The notes: a model not told the origin generated them from the letters alone. Shown: positions 33,673-45,362, counted from the first letter of the stretch. The stretch: 64,000 nt of DNA from Streptomyces peucetius (GCF_025854275.1 NZ_CP107567.1:3162001-3226000); one strand, 5' to 3'. A program made the numbers and translations.

Positions 33673-33715
33673 CATGAGGGTGCCCCCACCGGATTCCGGT
33701 GGGGGCACCCTCATG
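33673..33715. terminator. 43-base palindromic bidirectional terminator
   Basis: Bases 33673-33693 and 33695-33715 are perfectly complementary (a 21-bp arm; the practical loop is GATTC). It lies between the convergent surface-protein and ppc genes. Confidence 0.85.
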
Positions 33716-33725
33716 TCGTCCGGGA

Positions 33726-36455
<2,730 letters not shown>

Positions 36456-36600
36456 AGGTGCGGCTCCTTGCAGTGTTTGAGCACGTCTGGAGGGGTACTG
36501 GAGGCTTGCGGACCGCGCTGTCCGACGCACCCAGGATAGGTGTCCGTTCCCTCGGCGTTGTCCGCAGGTCTCTTGCCGCGCTGCTCGGCACTGCCATACT

Positions 36601-36627
36601 TACGTTGCCGTAGGTTACGCAACCGTA
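36601..36627. promoter_or_regulatory. imperfect inverted repeat upstream of desaturase
   Basis: TACGTTGCCGTA-GGT-TACGCAACCGTA (9 of 12 arm positions complementary) lies 44 bases upstream of the desaturase ATG. The desaturase gene is followed by a translationally coupled TetR gene, so this is a natural operator candidate for that regulator. Confidence 0.55.
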
Positions 36628-36670
36628 GCCAGGCGTCCGTCCCCTCTCTCCCCACCCCCAGGGAACCCAC

Positions 36671-37711
36671 ATGACCACAAGTCCCGATCGGCTGGACGAT
36701 GCCACGAAGACCCCGTATTCCACCGTGCCCTCCGCGACCATGGGCGGTGACAACAAACGGTCGATCGAGCAGATCACGCTGCTGCTGTTCATCACGGTGC
36801 CGTTCCTGGCCCTGCTCGCGGCGGTGCCGCTGGCCTGGGGATGGGGGGTGAGCTGGCTCGACATCGGGCTGCTGGTGGCCATGTACTACATCGGTTGCCA
36901 CGGCATCACGATCGGTTTCCACCGCTACTTCACGCACGGTTCGTTCAAGGCGAAGCGGCCGCTGCGCATCGCACTGGCGATCATGGGCTCGCTGGCGGTC
37001 GAGGGGCCGCTGGTGCGCTGGGTGGCCGACCACCGCAAGCACCACAAGTTCTCCGACGCGGAGGGCGACCCGCACTCGCCGTGGCGGTTCGGCGAGACGG
37101 TGCCCGCGCTGATGAAGGGCCTGTGGTGGGCGCACATCGGCTGGATGTTCGACGAGGAGCAGACGCCGCAGCACAAATACGCGCCGGATCTGATCAAGGA
37201 CCCGGCGATCCGCCGGATCTCCCGGGACTTCATCTACTGGACGGCGCTGTCGCTGGCGATCCCGCCGCTGGTCGGCGGTCTGGTGACCATGTCGTGGTGG
37301 GGCGCGTTCACGGCGTTCTTCTGGGGTTCGCTGGTCCGCGTGGCGCTGCTGCACCATGTGACCTGGTCGATCAACTCGATCTGCCACGCGGTGGGCAAGC
37401 GCCCGTTCAAGTCGCGGGACCGCTCGGGGAACGTGTGGTGGCTGGCGGTGCTGTCGTGCGGCGAGTCGTGGCACAACCTGCACCACGCCGACCCGACGAG
37501 CGCCCGGCACGGTGTGCTGCGCGGGCAGCTCGACTCCAGCGCGCGGCTGATCCGCTGGTTCGAGAAGGCGGGCTGGGCGTACGACGTGCGCTGGCCGCAG
37601 CAGTCCCGTATCGACGCCCGGCGCACCGGGTCCGGTGACGGGTCCGCTTCCGGCTCCGACGCCGGGTCCGGTGAAACCCGCCGCGAGAGTGATGCCGCGA
37701 AGACGGCATGA
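36671..37711 (+). CDS. acyl-CoA/fatty acid desaturase
   Basis: A 346-residue integral-membrane delta-9-type desaturase. The three di-iron His boxes are GFHRYFTHGSF, DHRKHHKFSDAEGDPHSP and GESWHNLHHADPTS. Membrane segments flank them (ITLLLFITVPFLALLAAVPL, WGVSWLDIGLLVAMYYIGCH, SLAIPPLVGGLVTMSWWGAF). It introduces a double bond into acyl chains for membrane fluidity. The C-terminal tail is low-complexity Ser/Gly. Its stop overlaps the start of the following TetR gene (ATGA), implying one transcript, probably autoregulated through the palindrome upstream. Confidence 0.94.
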   Translation: MTTSPDRLDDATKTPYSTVPSATMGGDNKRSIEQITLLLFITVPFLALLAAVPLAWGWGVSWLDIGLLVAMYYIGCHGITIGFHRYFTHGSFKAKRPLRIALAIMGSLAVEGPLVRWVADHRKHHKFSDAEGDPHSPWRFGETVPALMKGLWWAHIGWMFDEEQTPQHKYAPDLIKDPAIRRISRDFIYWTALSLAIPPLVGGLVTMSWWGAFTAFFWGSLVRVALLHHVTWSINSICHAVGKRPFKSRDRSGNVWWLAVLSCGESWHNLHHADPTSARHGVLRGQLDSSARLIRWFEKAGWAYDVRWPQQSRIDARRTGSGDGSASGSDAGSGETRRESDAAKTA

Positions 37712-38397
37712 TTGACGTCGTGGCGAGTGACGGAAGTATCGGCAGTCCGGACAAGACGAGGGCGCCCGGCGGCAGGCGTGGCCGCCGTGTCCGCATGACC
37801 GGCGCCGAGCGCCGTGAGCAGCTGTTGGACATCGGCCGCGCGCTCTTCGCGGAGAAGGGCTTCGAGGGCACGTCCGTCGAGGAGATCGCGGCCAAGGCCG
37901 GGGTGTCCAAGCCGGTCGTGTACGAGCACTTCGGTGGCAAGGAGGGGCTGTACGCGGTCGTCGTGGACCGTGAGATGCGGCAGCTGCTCGACATGGTGAC
38001 GGGGGCGCTGACGGCAGGGCATCCGCGTGAGCTCCTGGAACAGGCGGCCTTCGCCCTGCTGGACTACATCGAGACGTACACGGACGGTTTCCGCATCCTC
38101 GTGCGCGATTCGCCGGTCGCCCAGTCGACGGGCACGTTCGCGTCCCTGATCAGCGACATCGCCACCCAGGTCGAGGACATCCTGGGCATGGAGTTCAAGA
38201 ACCGGGGCTTCGACCCCAAGCTCGCTCCGTTGTACGCGCAGGCGCTGGTCGGCATGGTGGCGCTGACGGGCCAGTGGTGGCTGGAGACGCGCCGCCCGAA
38301 GAAGGCGGAGGTCGCGGCCCATCTGGTGAATCTGGCGTGGCACGGGCTCGACGGCATGGAACAGAAGCCGCGGCTCATAGGCCACCGCAAGAACTAG
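37708..38397 (+). CDS. TetR/AcrR family regulator, coupled to the desaturase gene
   Basis: A 229-residue TetR regulator. A low-complexity 30-residue N-terminus precedes the HTH (RREQLLDIGRALFAEKGFEG, VEEIAAKAGVSKPVVYEHFG). The C-terminal ligand domain contains LLEQAAFALLDYIETYTDGF and FKNRGFDPKLAPLYAQALVG. ATG 37708 overlaps the desaturase stop by four bases; another in-frame ATG (37795, MTGAERREQ) would give a shorter form. Context suggests control of membrane lipid desaturation, plausibly with an acyl-CoA ligand (inference). Confidence 0.9.
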   Translation: MIDVVASDGSIGSPDKTRAPGGRRGRRVRMTGAERREQLLDIGRALFAEKGFEGTSVEEIAAKAGVSKPVVYEHFGGKEGLYAVVVDREMRQLLDMVTGALTAGHPRELLEQAAFALLDYIETYTDGFRILVRDSPVAQSTGTFASLISDIATQVEDILGMEFKNRGFDPKLAPLYAQALVGMVALTGQWWLETRRPKKAEVAAHLVNLAWHGLDGMEQKPRLIGHRKN

Positions 38398-38426
38398 CGC
38401 CGCCGCAGGAGCCGGATACACGTGAG

Positions 38427-38454
38427 GCGCCCCGCGGGCTGCGGGGCGCTTTCC
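38427..38454. terminator. terminator after desaturase–TetR operon
   Basis: GCGCCCCGC (38427-38435) pairs with 38441-38449, loop GGGCT, then TTTCCC. The following 80 bases are rich in GTCACG and GGCGGC repeats and hold no gene. Confidence 0.75.
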
Positions 38455-38538
38455 CGTCGTCACGGGCGCGGTGTCACGCCGCCCTGCGGGCGGCGCGGCG
38501 TCACGGCACCGCGCGGCGGCATCACGGGCGGCGTGGCG

Positions 38539-39360
38539 TCACGACATCTTGCGGGCGACGGCGAAGATCCGCCGGAAGGGGAACACCGTGCCGTGCGGAC
38601 CCGGCGGGTACGCCTTGCGGAGCAGGTCCCGGTACTGGCCGAGGAACTCCGCCCGGGCTTCCGGGTCGTCGGCGAGCTCCGTGAGGACGGGCCGCAGGGC
38701 GGTGCCCTTGACCCACTCCAGCACGGGGTCCTCGCCCGCGAGGAGCTGGAGGTAGGTGGTCTCCCAGGTGTCGGCGTCGCAGCCGAGGTCGGCGAGGCGG
38801 CCGAGGTAGTCGGCGGGTTCCAGGATGTGGACGTAGCGCCGGCCGTGGTCGCCGAGGCGGTCGCGCCACTGCGGGGTCTCGCACAGCTCGCCGAGGAGGG
38901 CGTGGCTGGGTGAGGTGAAGTTGCCGGGGACCTGGAAGGCGAGGGTGCCGCCGGGGACGAGTCCGTCGATCCAGACGGCGAACGACTCGGGATGGTTCGG
39001 TACCCACTGGAGGGCGGCGTTGGAGACGATGAGGTCGTACGGCTCCTCCGGGGTCCAGTGCGCGGCGTCGGCGGGCCGGAAGTCCAGCCAGCCGCCGCCC
39101 GGGGTGGTCCCGGCGTACTCCTTCTCCGCCTGGGCGAGCATCTCCGGCGAGAGGTCGAAGCCGGTGATGTGCGCGTCGGGCCAGCGGTCGGCGAGCAGGG
39201 CGGTGACGTTGCCGGGGCCGCAGCCGAGGTCGGCGATCCGGGCGGGGCGGCTGCCGGAGGGCAGCGTGGTTATACGGGCGAGCATGTCCAGGAAGGGACG
39301 GGTGCGGTGCCCGGCATGGCGCAGGTACTGCTCTGGGTCCCAAGTGGGCGCGGAATACAT
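38539..39360 (-). CDS. tam: trans-aconitate 2-methyltransferase
   Basis: A 273-residue SAM-dependent methyltransferase. The SAM-binding motif is RIADLGCGPGNVTALLADRW and later blocks are GFDLSPEMLAQAEKEY, DLIVSNAALQWVPNHPESFA and GGTLAFQVPGNF, all characteristic of Tam, which methylates trans-aconitate formed from the citric acid cycle intermediate cis-aconitate and relieves inhibition of aconitase. ATG 39360 follows GAGGGGG; the frame extends to 39426 without a better site. It is divergent from a MarR gene with the palindromic operator between them, exactly the tam–tamR arrangement described in S. coelicolor. Confidence 0.92.
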   Translation of the reverse strand: MYSAPTWDPEQYLRHAGHRTRPFLDMLARITTLPSGSRPARIADLGCGPGNVTALLADRWPDAHITGFDLSPEMLAQAEKEYAGTTPGGGWLDFRPADAAHWTPEEPYDLIVSNAALQWVPNHPESFAVWIDGLVPGGTLAFQVPGNFTSPSHALLGELCETPQWRDRLGDHGRRYVHILEPADYLGRLADLGCDADTWETTYLQLLAGEDPVLEWVKGTALRPVLTELADDPEARAEFLGQYRDLLRKAYPPGPHGTVFPFRRIFAVARKMS

Positions 39361-39443
39361 GTTTCGAGTCCCCCTCGCAGGAACGGACAGCCGAAAAGGA
39401 ACGTGCTCCGGGCCGACCATGCCCAATAGTCCAGGAGACTATA

Positions 39444-39457
39444 TCTTGACGTCAAGA
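39444..39457. promoter_or_regulatory. TamR/MarR operator
   Basis: TCTTGACGTCAAGA is a perfect 14-base palindrome in the 132-base tam–tamR gap, 36 bases before the MarR start. It has the size and position of the MarR-family operator expected from the TamR system. Confidence 0.75.
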
Positions 39458-39492
39458 GACTTCATGTCGACAGACCCTCTACACTGATCGCT

Positions 39493-39990
39493 ATGGAGGA
39501 CGAGGTCGATCGACTGGTCGCAGCATGGCGCCGTGAGCGCCCGGACCTCGACGTGGAACCGCTCGAGGTGCTCAGCCGCGTCTCCAGACTCGCCCGCCAT
39601 CTCGACCGCGCCCGGCGCATCGCCTTCTCCGAGCACCAGCTCGAGCCGTGGGAGTTCGACGTGCTCACCTCGCTGCGCCGCGCCGGGGCGCCGTACCAGC
39701 TCTCCCCCGGCCAGCTGCTCACCCAGACGCTGGTCACTTCCGGCACGATGACCAACCGCATCGACCGCCTCGCCAAGAAGAACCTGGTCGAGCGGCTGCC
39801 GGACCCCAGTGACCGGCGCGGGGTCCTGGTCCGCCTGACCCCCGAGGGCCGCGACCGCGCGGACCAGGCGCTGGCCGGACTGCTCGCCCAGGAGCGCGCG
39901 ATCCTCTCCGAACTCTCCCGCACCCAGCGCGCGGAACTGGCCGCGCTGCTACGCCAGCTGACCGCCCCGTTCGACAACATCCCCGGTTAG
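39493..39990 (+). CDS. tamR: MarR family regulator, TamR-like
   Basis: A 165-residue winged-helix MarR protein: helix 1-2 RVSRLARHLDRARRIAFSEH, DNA recognition region PGQLLTQTLVTSGTMTNRID, and wing VERLPDPSDRRGVLVRLTPEG. It is divergent from tam. In S. coelicolor TamR represses tam and aconitase-related genes and is released by aconitate, citrate or isocitrate; assignment here is by family and synteny. The last 42 bases overlap the convergent response-regulator gene. Confidence 0.85.
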   Translation: MEDEVDRLVAAWRRERPDLDVEPLEVLSRVSRLARHLDRARRIAFSEHQLEPWEFDVLTSLRRAGAPYQLSPGQLLTQTLVTSGTMTNRIDRLAKKNLVERLPDPSDRRGVLVRLTPEGRDRADQALAGLLAQERAILSELSRTQRAELAALLRQLTAPFDNIPG

Positions 39991-40731
39991 GTCGGCGGGC
40001 CCCACACCGGCCCGGCGGGCCAGGGCGACGGCGGCGAGGGTGGAGTGGACCCCCAGCTTGCCCAGCACGTTCTGCATGTGCGTCCGGACGGTGTGCGGGG
40101 ACAGGAAGAGGCGCTCGGCGACGGCTTTTCGCCCCAGGCCCGCGACCATGCAGCGCAGCACCTCCTGCTCACGCGGCGTCAGCGACTCCACCAGCCGTTC
40201 GCTCTCGGTGCGGTGCTTGCGGGCCGCCGTCATCTCGCGCAGCACGCCGGTCAGCAGAGCCGGCGCGATGTGCGTCTCGTCGCGCAGCACCCCGCGGACC
40301 ACCGCGAGCAGGCGCTGCAGCGAGCAGTCCTTGGCCACCCAGCCGCAGGCCCCCGCCTGGAGGGCGAGCGCCGCCCGGCGGGCGTCGTCCTTCTGCGCGA
40401 GGACAACCGAGCGCAGCGCGGGCTGGAGCGAACGGACGCCCGCGACCAGCGAGATGCCGTCGACGAACCCGTCCGCCGCGCCGTCGGGCACCGCACGGGC
40501 CACCGCCACGGAACGGGGCGGCGGCACCGCGGCGGCGGCACCCAGGTCGGCGTCGACCAGCATCACGTCGAATCTGCGGCTCTCCGCCGCGGCGCGCTCC
40601 AGGCAGCGCAGCGCCGCAGGGCCACTGCCGGCCGCGGCGACCTCGACATCGGGCTCCGCCGCGAGGGCCGCGGCGAGCGACTCGGCGAAGATCCGGTGGT
40701 CGTCGACGACCAGGACCCGGATACGGACCAC
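39949..40731 (-). CDS. orphan LuxR/NarL-type response regulator
   Basis: A 260-residue regulator. The receiver begins IRVLVVDDHRIFAESLAAAL with the acidic pair, and DVMLVDADLG supplies the phosphoacceptor Asp. The usual Ser/Thr after beta-4 is replaced (SVVLAQKDD), the Lys is kept (GWVAKD), and an Ala/Pro-rich insertion follows the Asp. The C-terminal HTH is LTPREQEVLRCMVAGLGRKA, then VAERLFLSPHTVRTHMQNVL. GTG 40731 has GGGGG six bases upstream. No kinase gene is adjacent. It lies beside the gal operon, but nothing links them functionally. Confidence 0.85.
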   Translation of the reverse strand: MVRIRVLVVDDHRIFAESLAAALAAEPDVEVAAAGSGPAALRCLERAAAESRRFDVMLVDADLGAAAAVPPPRSVAVARAVPDGAADGFVDGISLVAGVRSLQPALRSVVLAQKDDARRAALALQAGACGWVAKDCSLQRLLAVVRGVLRDETHIAPALLTGVLREMTAARKHRTESERLVESLTPREQEVLRCMVAGLGRKAVAERLFLSPHTVRTHMQNVLGKLGVHSTLAAVALARRAGVGPADLTGDVVERGGQLA

Positions 40732-41057
40732 AGGACACCCCCAGTCTCGGAGGACAGCCGGCACGGGCACGCCGCCCGGGAGACCGAGGGTCCAGCACAT
40801 CGCCCGGCCGCCGCCGTGCTGTGACTGATACCCGCGCCCCGGGCGCCGTACCCGGCTGTTTCGCCCCCTGATCAACACCGGCCCCCACCGGTGCTGTGGT
40901 TCAGAGTACGGACGCGGGGCGGCCCTGGAAGGTGATTCGCAGAACTGATCGCGGGCGGTGTGCCTGGTGTGACCCCTGTGCCGACTGGGGCGAAGAGCGG
41001 CGCCTCACGGCAGCCGTCGGTGCCTCACGCCGGCCGCGCGCACCGAGCCCTGGCGCC
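40732..41057. other. 326-base intergenic region before galK end
   Basis: No gene or RNA recognised. It holds the promoter region of the leftward response regulator on its left side and the 3' end of the gal operon on its right. A short hairpin (ACCGG…CCGGT, about 40877-40892) is visible; no strong terminator follows galK. Confidence 0.4.
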
Positions 41058-42170
41058 TCACGACAGCCGGCGCGCACCCTCCGACGGTGTCGCGGTGAAG
41101 ACCCGCGGCGGCTGGAGCGAGGACGCCTCGAACGCCGCCAGCACCGACTTGGTCACGGTCGGCGCCTCGGACGTCTCCGTCAGCACGATCGCCGAGCCGC
41201 CGAAGCCGCCGCCCGTCATCCGCGCGCCCGGCGCACCGGCCGCCAGTGCCGTGTCGACGACGAGGTCCAGCTCCGGGCAGGAGATCCGGAAGTCGTCCCG
41301 CAGCGAGGCGTGCCCCTCGGTGAGTACGGGCCCGATGGCCCGGACGTCACCCGCCTCCAGGTGCGCGATCACCCGCTCCACCCGGTGGTTCTCGGTCACG
41401 ATGTGCCGCACCAGGGGCCGTACCTCGGGGTCGTCGATCCGGGCGAGGGCCTCGTCCAGCGCGTCGTACGGCACGTCCCGCAGCGCGTCCACGCCGAGCG
41501 CCGCCGCCCCCGCCTCGCAGCCGGCGCGCCGCTTGCCGTACTCGCCGTCGCTGTGGGCGTGCTTGACGCGGGTGTCGACGACGAGGAGTTCCAGGCCGTG
41601 CGCCGCCAGGTCGAAGGGGATCTGCCGCTGGGAGAGGTCACGGGTGTCCAGGTACAGGGCGTGGCCCTCGGTGCAGCAGGCGGCGGCCGTCTGGTCCATG
41701 ATCCCGGTCGGGGCACCGACGTAGACGTTCTCCGCGCGCTGGCACAGACGGGCCATGCGCCACCGCTCCAGGCCCAGTTCGTACAGATCGTTGAGGGCGA
41801 GGGCGGTGACGACCTCGATCGCCGCGGAGGAGGAGAGACCCGCGCCGGTGGGTACGGTCGACTCGTAGTGGATGTCCGCGCCGCCGACCCGGTGACCGGC
41901 GTCGCGCAGCGCCCACACGACACCCGCCGGGTAGTCGGTCCAGCCGCCGGGACCGCCGGGGGCGAGGTCGTCGACACGCTGTTCGACCGGGCCGCCCTCC
42001 ATGTCCGCGGAGGACAGCCGCAGGACGCCGTCGTCGCGGCGGGCGACGGTCGCCACCGTGGTGTGCGGCAGCGCGAAGGGCATCACGAAGCCGTCGTTGT
42101 AGTCGGTGTGTTCACCGATCAGATTCACCCTGCCCGGTGCCGCCCACACACCCTCGCCCTTGGAACTCAT
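41058..42170 (-). CDS. galK: galactokinase
   Basis: A 370-residue GHMP kinase phosphorylating galactose at C1. The galactokinase signature is [20 protein letters not shown], the ATP-binding motif 2 is [20 protein letters not shown], and motif 3 is [16 protein letters not shown]. It is the last gene of galT-galE-galK; its ATG overlaps the galE stop by four bases. The Leloir pathway also supplies UDP-galactose/UDP-glucose for the wall and exopolysaccharide. Confidence 0.97.
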   Translation of the reverse strand: MSSKGEGVWAAPGRVNLIGEHTDYNDGFVMPFALPHTTVATVARRDDGVLRLSSADMEGGPVEQRVDDLAPGGPGGWTDYPAGVVWALRDAGHRVGGADIHYESTVPTGAGLSSSAAIEVVTALALNDLYELGLERWRMARLCQRAENVYVGAPTGIMDQTAAACCTEGHALYLDTRDLSQRQIPFDLAAHGLELLVVDTRVKHAHSDGEYGKRRAGCEAGAAALGVDALRDVPYDALDEALARIDDPEVRPLVRHIVTENHRVERVIAHLEAGDVRAIGPVLTEGHASLRDDFRISCPELDLVVDTALAAGAPGARMTGGGFGGSAIVLTETSEAPTVTKSVLAAFEASSLQPPRVFTATPSEGARRLS

Positions 42171-43135
42171 GACCCGTTCTCCCTCCTGCGGGCGAATGCC
42201 CAGGCGTCCGACACGATGCCGGCCAGGTCGGCACGGCTCGGCTTCCAGCCCAGGCGTTCCTGGGCCGTCGCCGCGGAGGCGACCAGTACGGCGGGGTCGC
42301 CACCCCGGCGCTCCGCGACCACCTCGGGCACCGGGTGGCCGGTGACCGAACGGACGGTCTCGATGACCTCCCGCACCGAGAAGCCGTTGCCGTTGCCGAG
42401 GTTGCAGATCAGGTGCTCGCCCGCCGTGGCGGCGTCCAGCGCGAGGAGATGGGCCTCCGCCAGGTCGGCGACGTGGATGTAGTCGCGTACACAGGTGCCG
42501 TCCGGGGTCGGGTAGTCGCCGCCGTAGACTGAGATCGACTCGCGCCGGCCGAGGGCGACCTGGAGGACCAGGGGGATCAGGTGAGACTCGGGGTCGTGGC
42601 GCTCGCCGCAGTCGCCGTAGGCGCCCGCGACGTTGAAGTACCGCAGGGACACCGCCGCGAGCCCGTGGGCCGCCGCCTCACCGGAGATCATGTGGTCGAC
42701 GGCGAGCTTGGAGGCGCCGTAGGGGCTGGTGGGCGCGGTGGGGTCGGACTCGGTGATCGGGGTGGAGACGGGCTCGCCGTAGGTGGCGGCGGTGGAGGAG
42801 AAGACGAGCGTGCGCACACCGGCGGAGCGCATGGCGGCGAGCAGTTCCATCGTGCCGCCGACGTTGTTGGCCCAGTACTCCTCCGGCTTCGCGACCGACT
42901 CGCCGACCTGTGAGAAGGCGGCGAAGTGCAGCACGCCGTCGTACGAGGCGTCCAGCCACCTGGCGGCGTCCTGGATGCGGCCCTCTATGAACTCGGCGCC
43001 CGCCGGGACTCCTTCCCGGAAGCCGGTGGAGAGGTCGTCCAGCACGGTCACCCGGTGACCGGCCTCCAGCAGATGCTGCGCCACCACACTGCCGACGTAT
43101 CCCGCACCGCCGGTGACCAGGTACTTGTTGCCCAC
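42167..43135 (-). CDS. galE: UDP-glucose 4-epimerase
   Basis: A 322-residue SDR enzyme interconverting UDP-galactose and UDP-glucose. The NAD-binding motif is [20 protein letters not shown], the catalytic region is [11 protein letters not shown], then [14 protein letters not shown] (Tyr-x3-Lys), and [15 protein letters not shown] follows. GTG 43135 starts immediately after the galT stop codon (TAA-GTG), and its stop overlaps galK, so the three genes are translationally linked. Confidence 0.96.
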   Translation of the reverse strand: MGNKYLVTGGAGYVGSVVAQHLLEAGHRVTVLDDLSTGFREGVPAGAEFIEGRIQDAARWLDASYDGVLHFAAFSQVGESVAKPEEYWANNVGGTMELLAAMRSAGVRTLVFSSTAATYGEPVSTPITESDPTAPTSPYGASKLAVDHMISGEAAAHGLAAVSLRYFNVAGAYGDCGERHDPESHLIPLVLQVALGRRESISVYGGDYPTPDGTCVRDYIHVADLAEAHLLALDAATAGEHLICNLGNGNGFSVREVIETVRSVTGHPVPEVVAERRGGDPAVLVASAATAQERLGWKPSRADLAGIVSDAWAFARRRENGS

Positions 43136-44176
43136 TTAGCTCGCTACCTCTCGCAGTCGCCGCGCCGCGGCCTCCGGCGGCACATCGTTGATGAACACAC
43201 TCATACCGGATTCGGAACCCGCGAGGAATTTCAGCTTTCCGGCAGTGCGGCGGATGGTGAAAAGCTCGAGATGGAGACCGAAGGCGTCCCTGCCCTCGCC
43301 GGTGAACGGCGCCTGGTGCCATGCGGCGATGTAGGGCGTGGGCGGTTCACCGGGGCCGAAGATCCGGTCGAAGCGCCTCAACAGTTCCAGATAGATCTGT
43401 GGGAACTCTGTGCGCGCCGCGTCGTCGAGGCCCCTGAGGTCGGGCACCCGGCGCTTGGGGTGGAGGTGCACCTCGTACGGCCAGTGCGCCGCGTACGGCA
43501 CGAAGGCGATCCAGTGCTCGCCCTCCAGCACCACTCGTGTGCCCTCCTCGCGCTCGCGGGCGACGATGTCGTCGAAGAGGTTTCGGCCGGTCTCGGCGTG
43601 GTGGGCGGCGAGGGAGCGGAGCATCAGTGCGGTGCGCGGAGTCACGAACGGATAGCCGTAGATCTGCCCGTGCGGGTGCCCGAGGGTGACGCCGATCTCC
43701 GCGCCGCGGTTCTCGAAGCAGAAGACCTGCTCGACCTGGGGCAGTCCGGCGAGCTCCGCGGTGCGGTCCGTCCACGCCTCGAGGACGAGGCCGGCCTGCG
43801 CCTCCGTGAGGTCGGCGAAGGAGGCGTCGTGGTCGGGGGTGAAGCAGACGACCTCGCAGCGGCCCGCGTCGCCGGCCAGGGAGGGGAAGCGGTTCTCGAA
43901 GACGGCTACGTCGTAGTCGTCGGCCGGGATCTCGCTGAGCCGGCCGTCGCGCGAGGGGCAGAGCGGGCATTCGTCGGCCGGCGGGTGGTACGTGCGGGTC
44001 TGGCGGTGCGAGGCGATCGCGACGGAGTCGCCCAGCAGCACGTCGCGCCTGATCTCGGCGGTGGTGGCGACGGCGTCGAGGGGGCGGCGGTCGACTGCGT
44101 CGCGCACGGCGTCGTCGCGCGAGTCGTAGTAGAGCAGCTCCCTGCCGTCGGCGAGCCGGGTCGACGTCTTCTTCAC
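43136..44176 (-). CDS. galT: galactose-1-phosphate uridylyltransferase
   Basis: A 346-residue HIT-superfamily GalT exchanging UMP between UDP-glucose and galactose-1-phosphate. Zinc site CPLCPSRDG, the nucleophile motif GHPHGQIYGYPF, and VHLHPKRRVPDLRGL are visible; TYHPPADECPLC is family-typical. GTG 44176 follows GGGAG; the frame runs to 44236 but without a site. First gene of the leftward gal operon, so the gal promoter should be in 44177-44402, a 226-base gap that also holds a 16-base tandem repeat. Confidence 0.96.
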   Translation of the reverse strand: MKKTSTRLADGRELLYYDSRDDAVRDAVDRRPLDAVATTAEIRRDVLLGDSVAIASHRQTRTYHPPADECPLCPSRDGRLSEIPADDYDVAVFENRFPSLAGDAGRCEVVCFTPDHDASFADLTEAQAGLVLEAWTDRTAELAGLPQVEQVFCFENRGAEIGVTLGHPHGQIYGYPFVTPRTALMLRSLAAHHAETGRNLFDDIVAREREEGTRVVLEGEHWIAFVPYAAHWPYEVHLHPKRRVPDLRGLDDAARTEFPQIYLELLRRFDRIFGPGEPPTPYIAAWHQAPFTGEGRDAFGLHLELFTIRRTAGKLKFLAGSESGMSVFINDVPPEAAARRLREVAS

Positions 44177-44326
44177 ACGGAGCTCCCTCAACCACTCCCA
44201 TTCCAACAGAACCGAACACAAGAAAGCACAAGGCAACAGATGGAGTCAATGCGAGGGGGCCACGGAACCGCTTGCGCACCCGGCCGCTGCTGCGCCCGTC
44301 CGTCAGAGAGCCGGGCCGCCATCTCC

Positions 44327-44380
44327 GCCGGGCCGTTGCCATGCCGGGCCGTTGCCATGCCGGGCCGTTGCCATGCCGGG
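44327..44380. repeat. 16-bp tandem repeat, 3.4 copies
   Basis: The unit GCCGGGCCGTTGCCAT occurs three times without change at 44327-44342, 44343-44358 and 44359-44374, followed by a partial copy. A degenerate copy (GCGGGCCGTTGCTATGCC) follows at about 44392. It lies just downstream of the pseudo-receiver gene and upstream of galT. Confidence 0.9.
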
Positions 44381-44402
44381 CGGCCTTCTCCGCGGGCCGT
44401 TG

Positions 44403-45089
44403 CTATGCCGATCCGGGCCGCGTCCCGTACGCCGCCCGGTCGAGCAGGCCGGTCCGGGCGGCCAGCGCCGCCGCCTCCAGCCGGGAGCCCACACCCAGCT
44501 TCATCAGCACCCGCTGCACATGCGTACGGGCCGTGCTCGGCGCGATACCCATGCCGACGGCGATCAGCCGGGTGTCCTCGCCCTCGGCGACCCGCACCAG
44601 AACCTCGACCTCGCGCGGCGTCAGCAGCCGCAGCAGCCGCCGGCCCTCGTCGTCCGGCTGGGCGGCCGGGTTGAGCAGCTCCTCGAAGGCGCCCTGCAGC
44701 AGCTGCGGCGCCACCACCGCCTCACCCGCCCGCGCCTTCACCAACGCCCGCTCGACGCCTTCGATGCGCTCGTCGTGCCGCACGTACCCGGACGCGCCGG
44801 CGGCGAACGCCGCGGCTATCCCCCGGGGGCTGGGCACCGGGCCGAGCACCACCACCGCCACCTGCGGCCGCTCCCGCTTGATCCGTACGACCGGGTCGAA
44901 GGCGCCGGGCTCCGCGGGCGTCGCCGTGCCCAGCAGGCACACCTCGGGAGACCTGGCGATCACCAGCTCGGCCGCTCCGGCCGCGGGCGCCGCCGCCGCG
45001 AGCACCCGGTGGCCGCGCAGTTTCAGCGCGGAGGCGAGCGCCTCGGCGAGCAGTCTGTGGTCGTCGACCACCATGAGCCGAACGCCCAT
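44403..45089 (-). CDS. atypical LuxR-type response regulator with degenerate receiver
   Basis: A 228-residue regulator. The receiver begins VRLMVVDDHRLLAEALASAL, but where the phosphoacceptor Asp should be the sequence reads PEVCLLGTATPAE (Gly). The Thr/Ser switch residue is missing (VAVVVLGPVPSP) and the conserved Lys is replaced (GYVRHDE). The HTH is intact: LTPREVEVLVRVAEGEDTRL, then GIAPSTARTHVQRVLMKLGV. It should act independently of phosphorylation, perhaps by ligand or partner binding. ATG 45089 is preceded by GGGACGGGGG. Orphan, with no kinase nearby. Confidence 0.87.
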   Translation of the reverse strand: MGVRLMVVDDHRLLAEALASALKLRGHRVLAAAAPAAGAAELVIARSPEVCLLGTATPAEPGAFDPVVRIKRERPQVAVVVLGPVPSPRGIAAAFAAGASGYVRHDERIEGVERALVKARAGEAVVAPQLLQGAFEELLNPAAQPDDEGRRLLRLLTPREVEVLVRVAEGEDTRLIAVGMGIAPSTARTHVQRVLMKLGVGSRLEAAALAARTGLLDRAAYGTRPGSA

Positions 45090-45301
45090 AGAGCAACCCC
45101 CGTCCCGCTGGAGTCGGCCCCCTGGCCCTCCCCGATACCCCGTCAGTCCCGGCAAGCTACACGCTTGTTCGACGCTGCGCGCCCCTAACTCCACAGAAGC
45201 CCCCCAGAATGCCGAATTCCTCACCAAACAGGCCCACTTGCTGTACAACGCGGGAGCGAACGGCACGGCAACGGAAGCAGCAGGGGAAGCAGCAACGGCA
45301 A

Positions 45302-45337
45302 CGGCCCGGTCCCTCGCCGAAGCGATGGACCGGGCCG
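45302..45337. terminator. terminator after the first PQQ-type gene
   Basis: CGGCCCGGTCC (45302-45312) pairs perfectly with 45327-45337. It lies downstream of the leftward gene that ends at 45363. The neighbouring 60 bases carry repeated AACGGCA and GCAGCA motifs and no gene. Confidence 0.65.
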
Positions 45338-45362
45338 CGGTGTGCTGCCTGTGGCGGGGCCG

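Noticed and set aside
39949..45089. The two LuxR-type regulators considered as regulators of the gal operon
   Set aside because: They flank the operon but only adjacency supports this; no shared operator was found, so no functional link is claimed.
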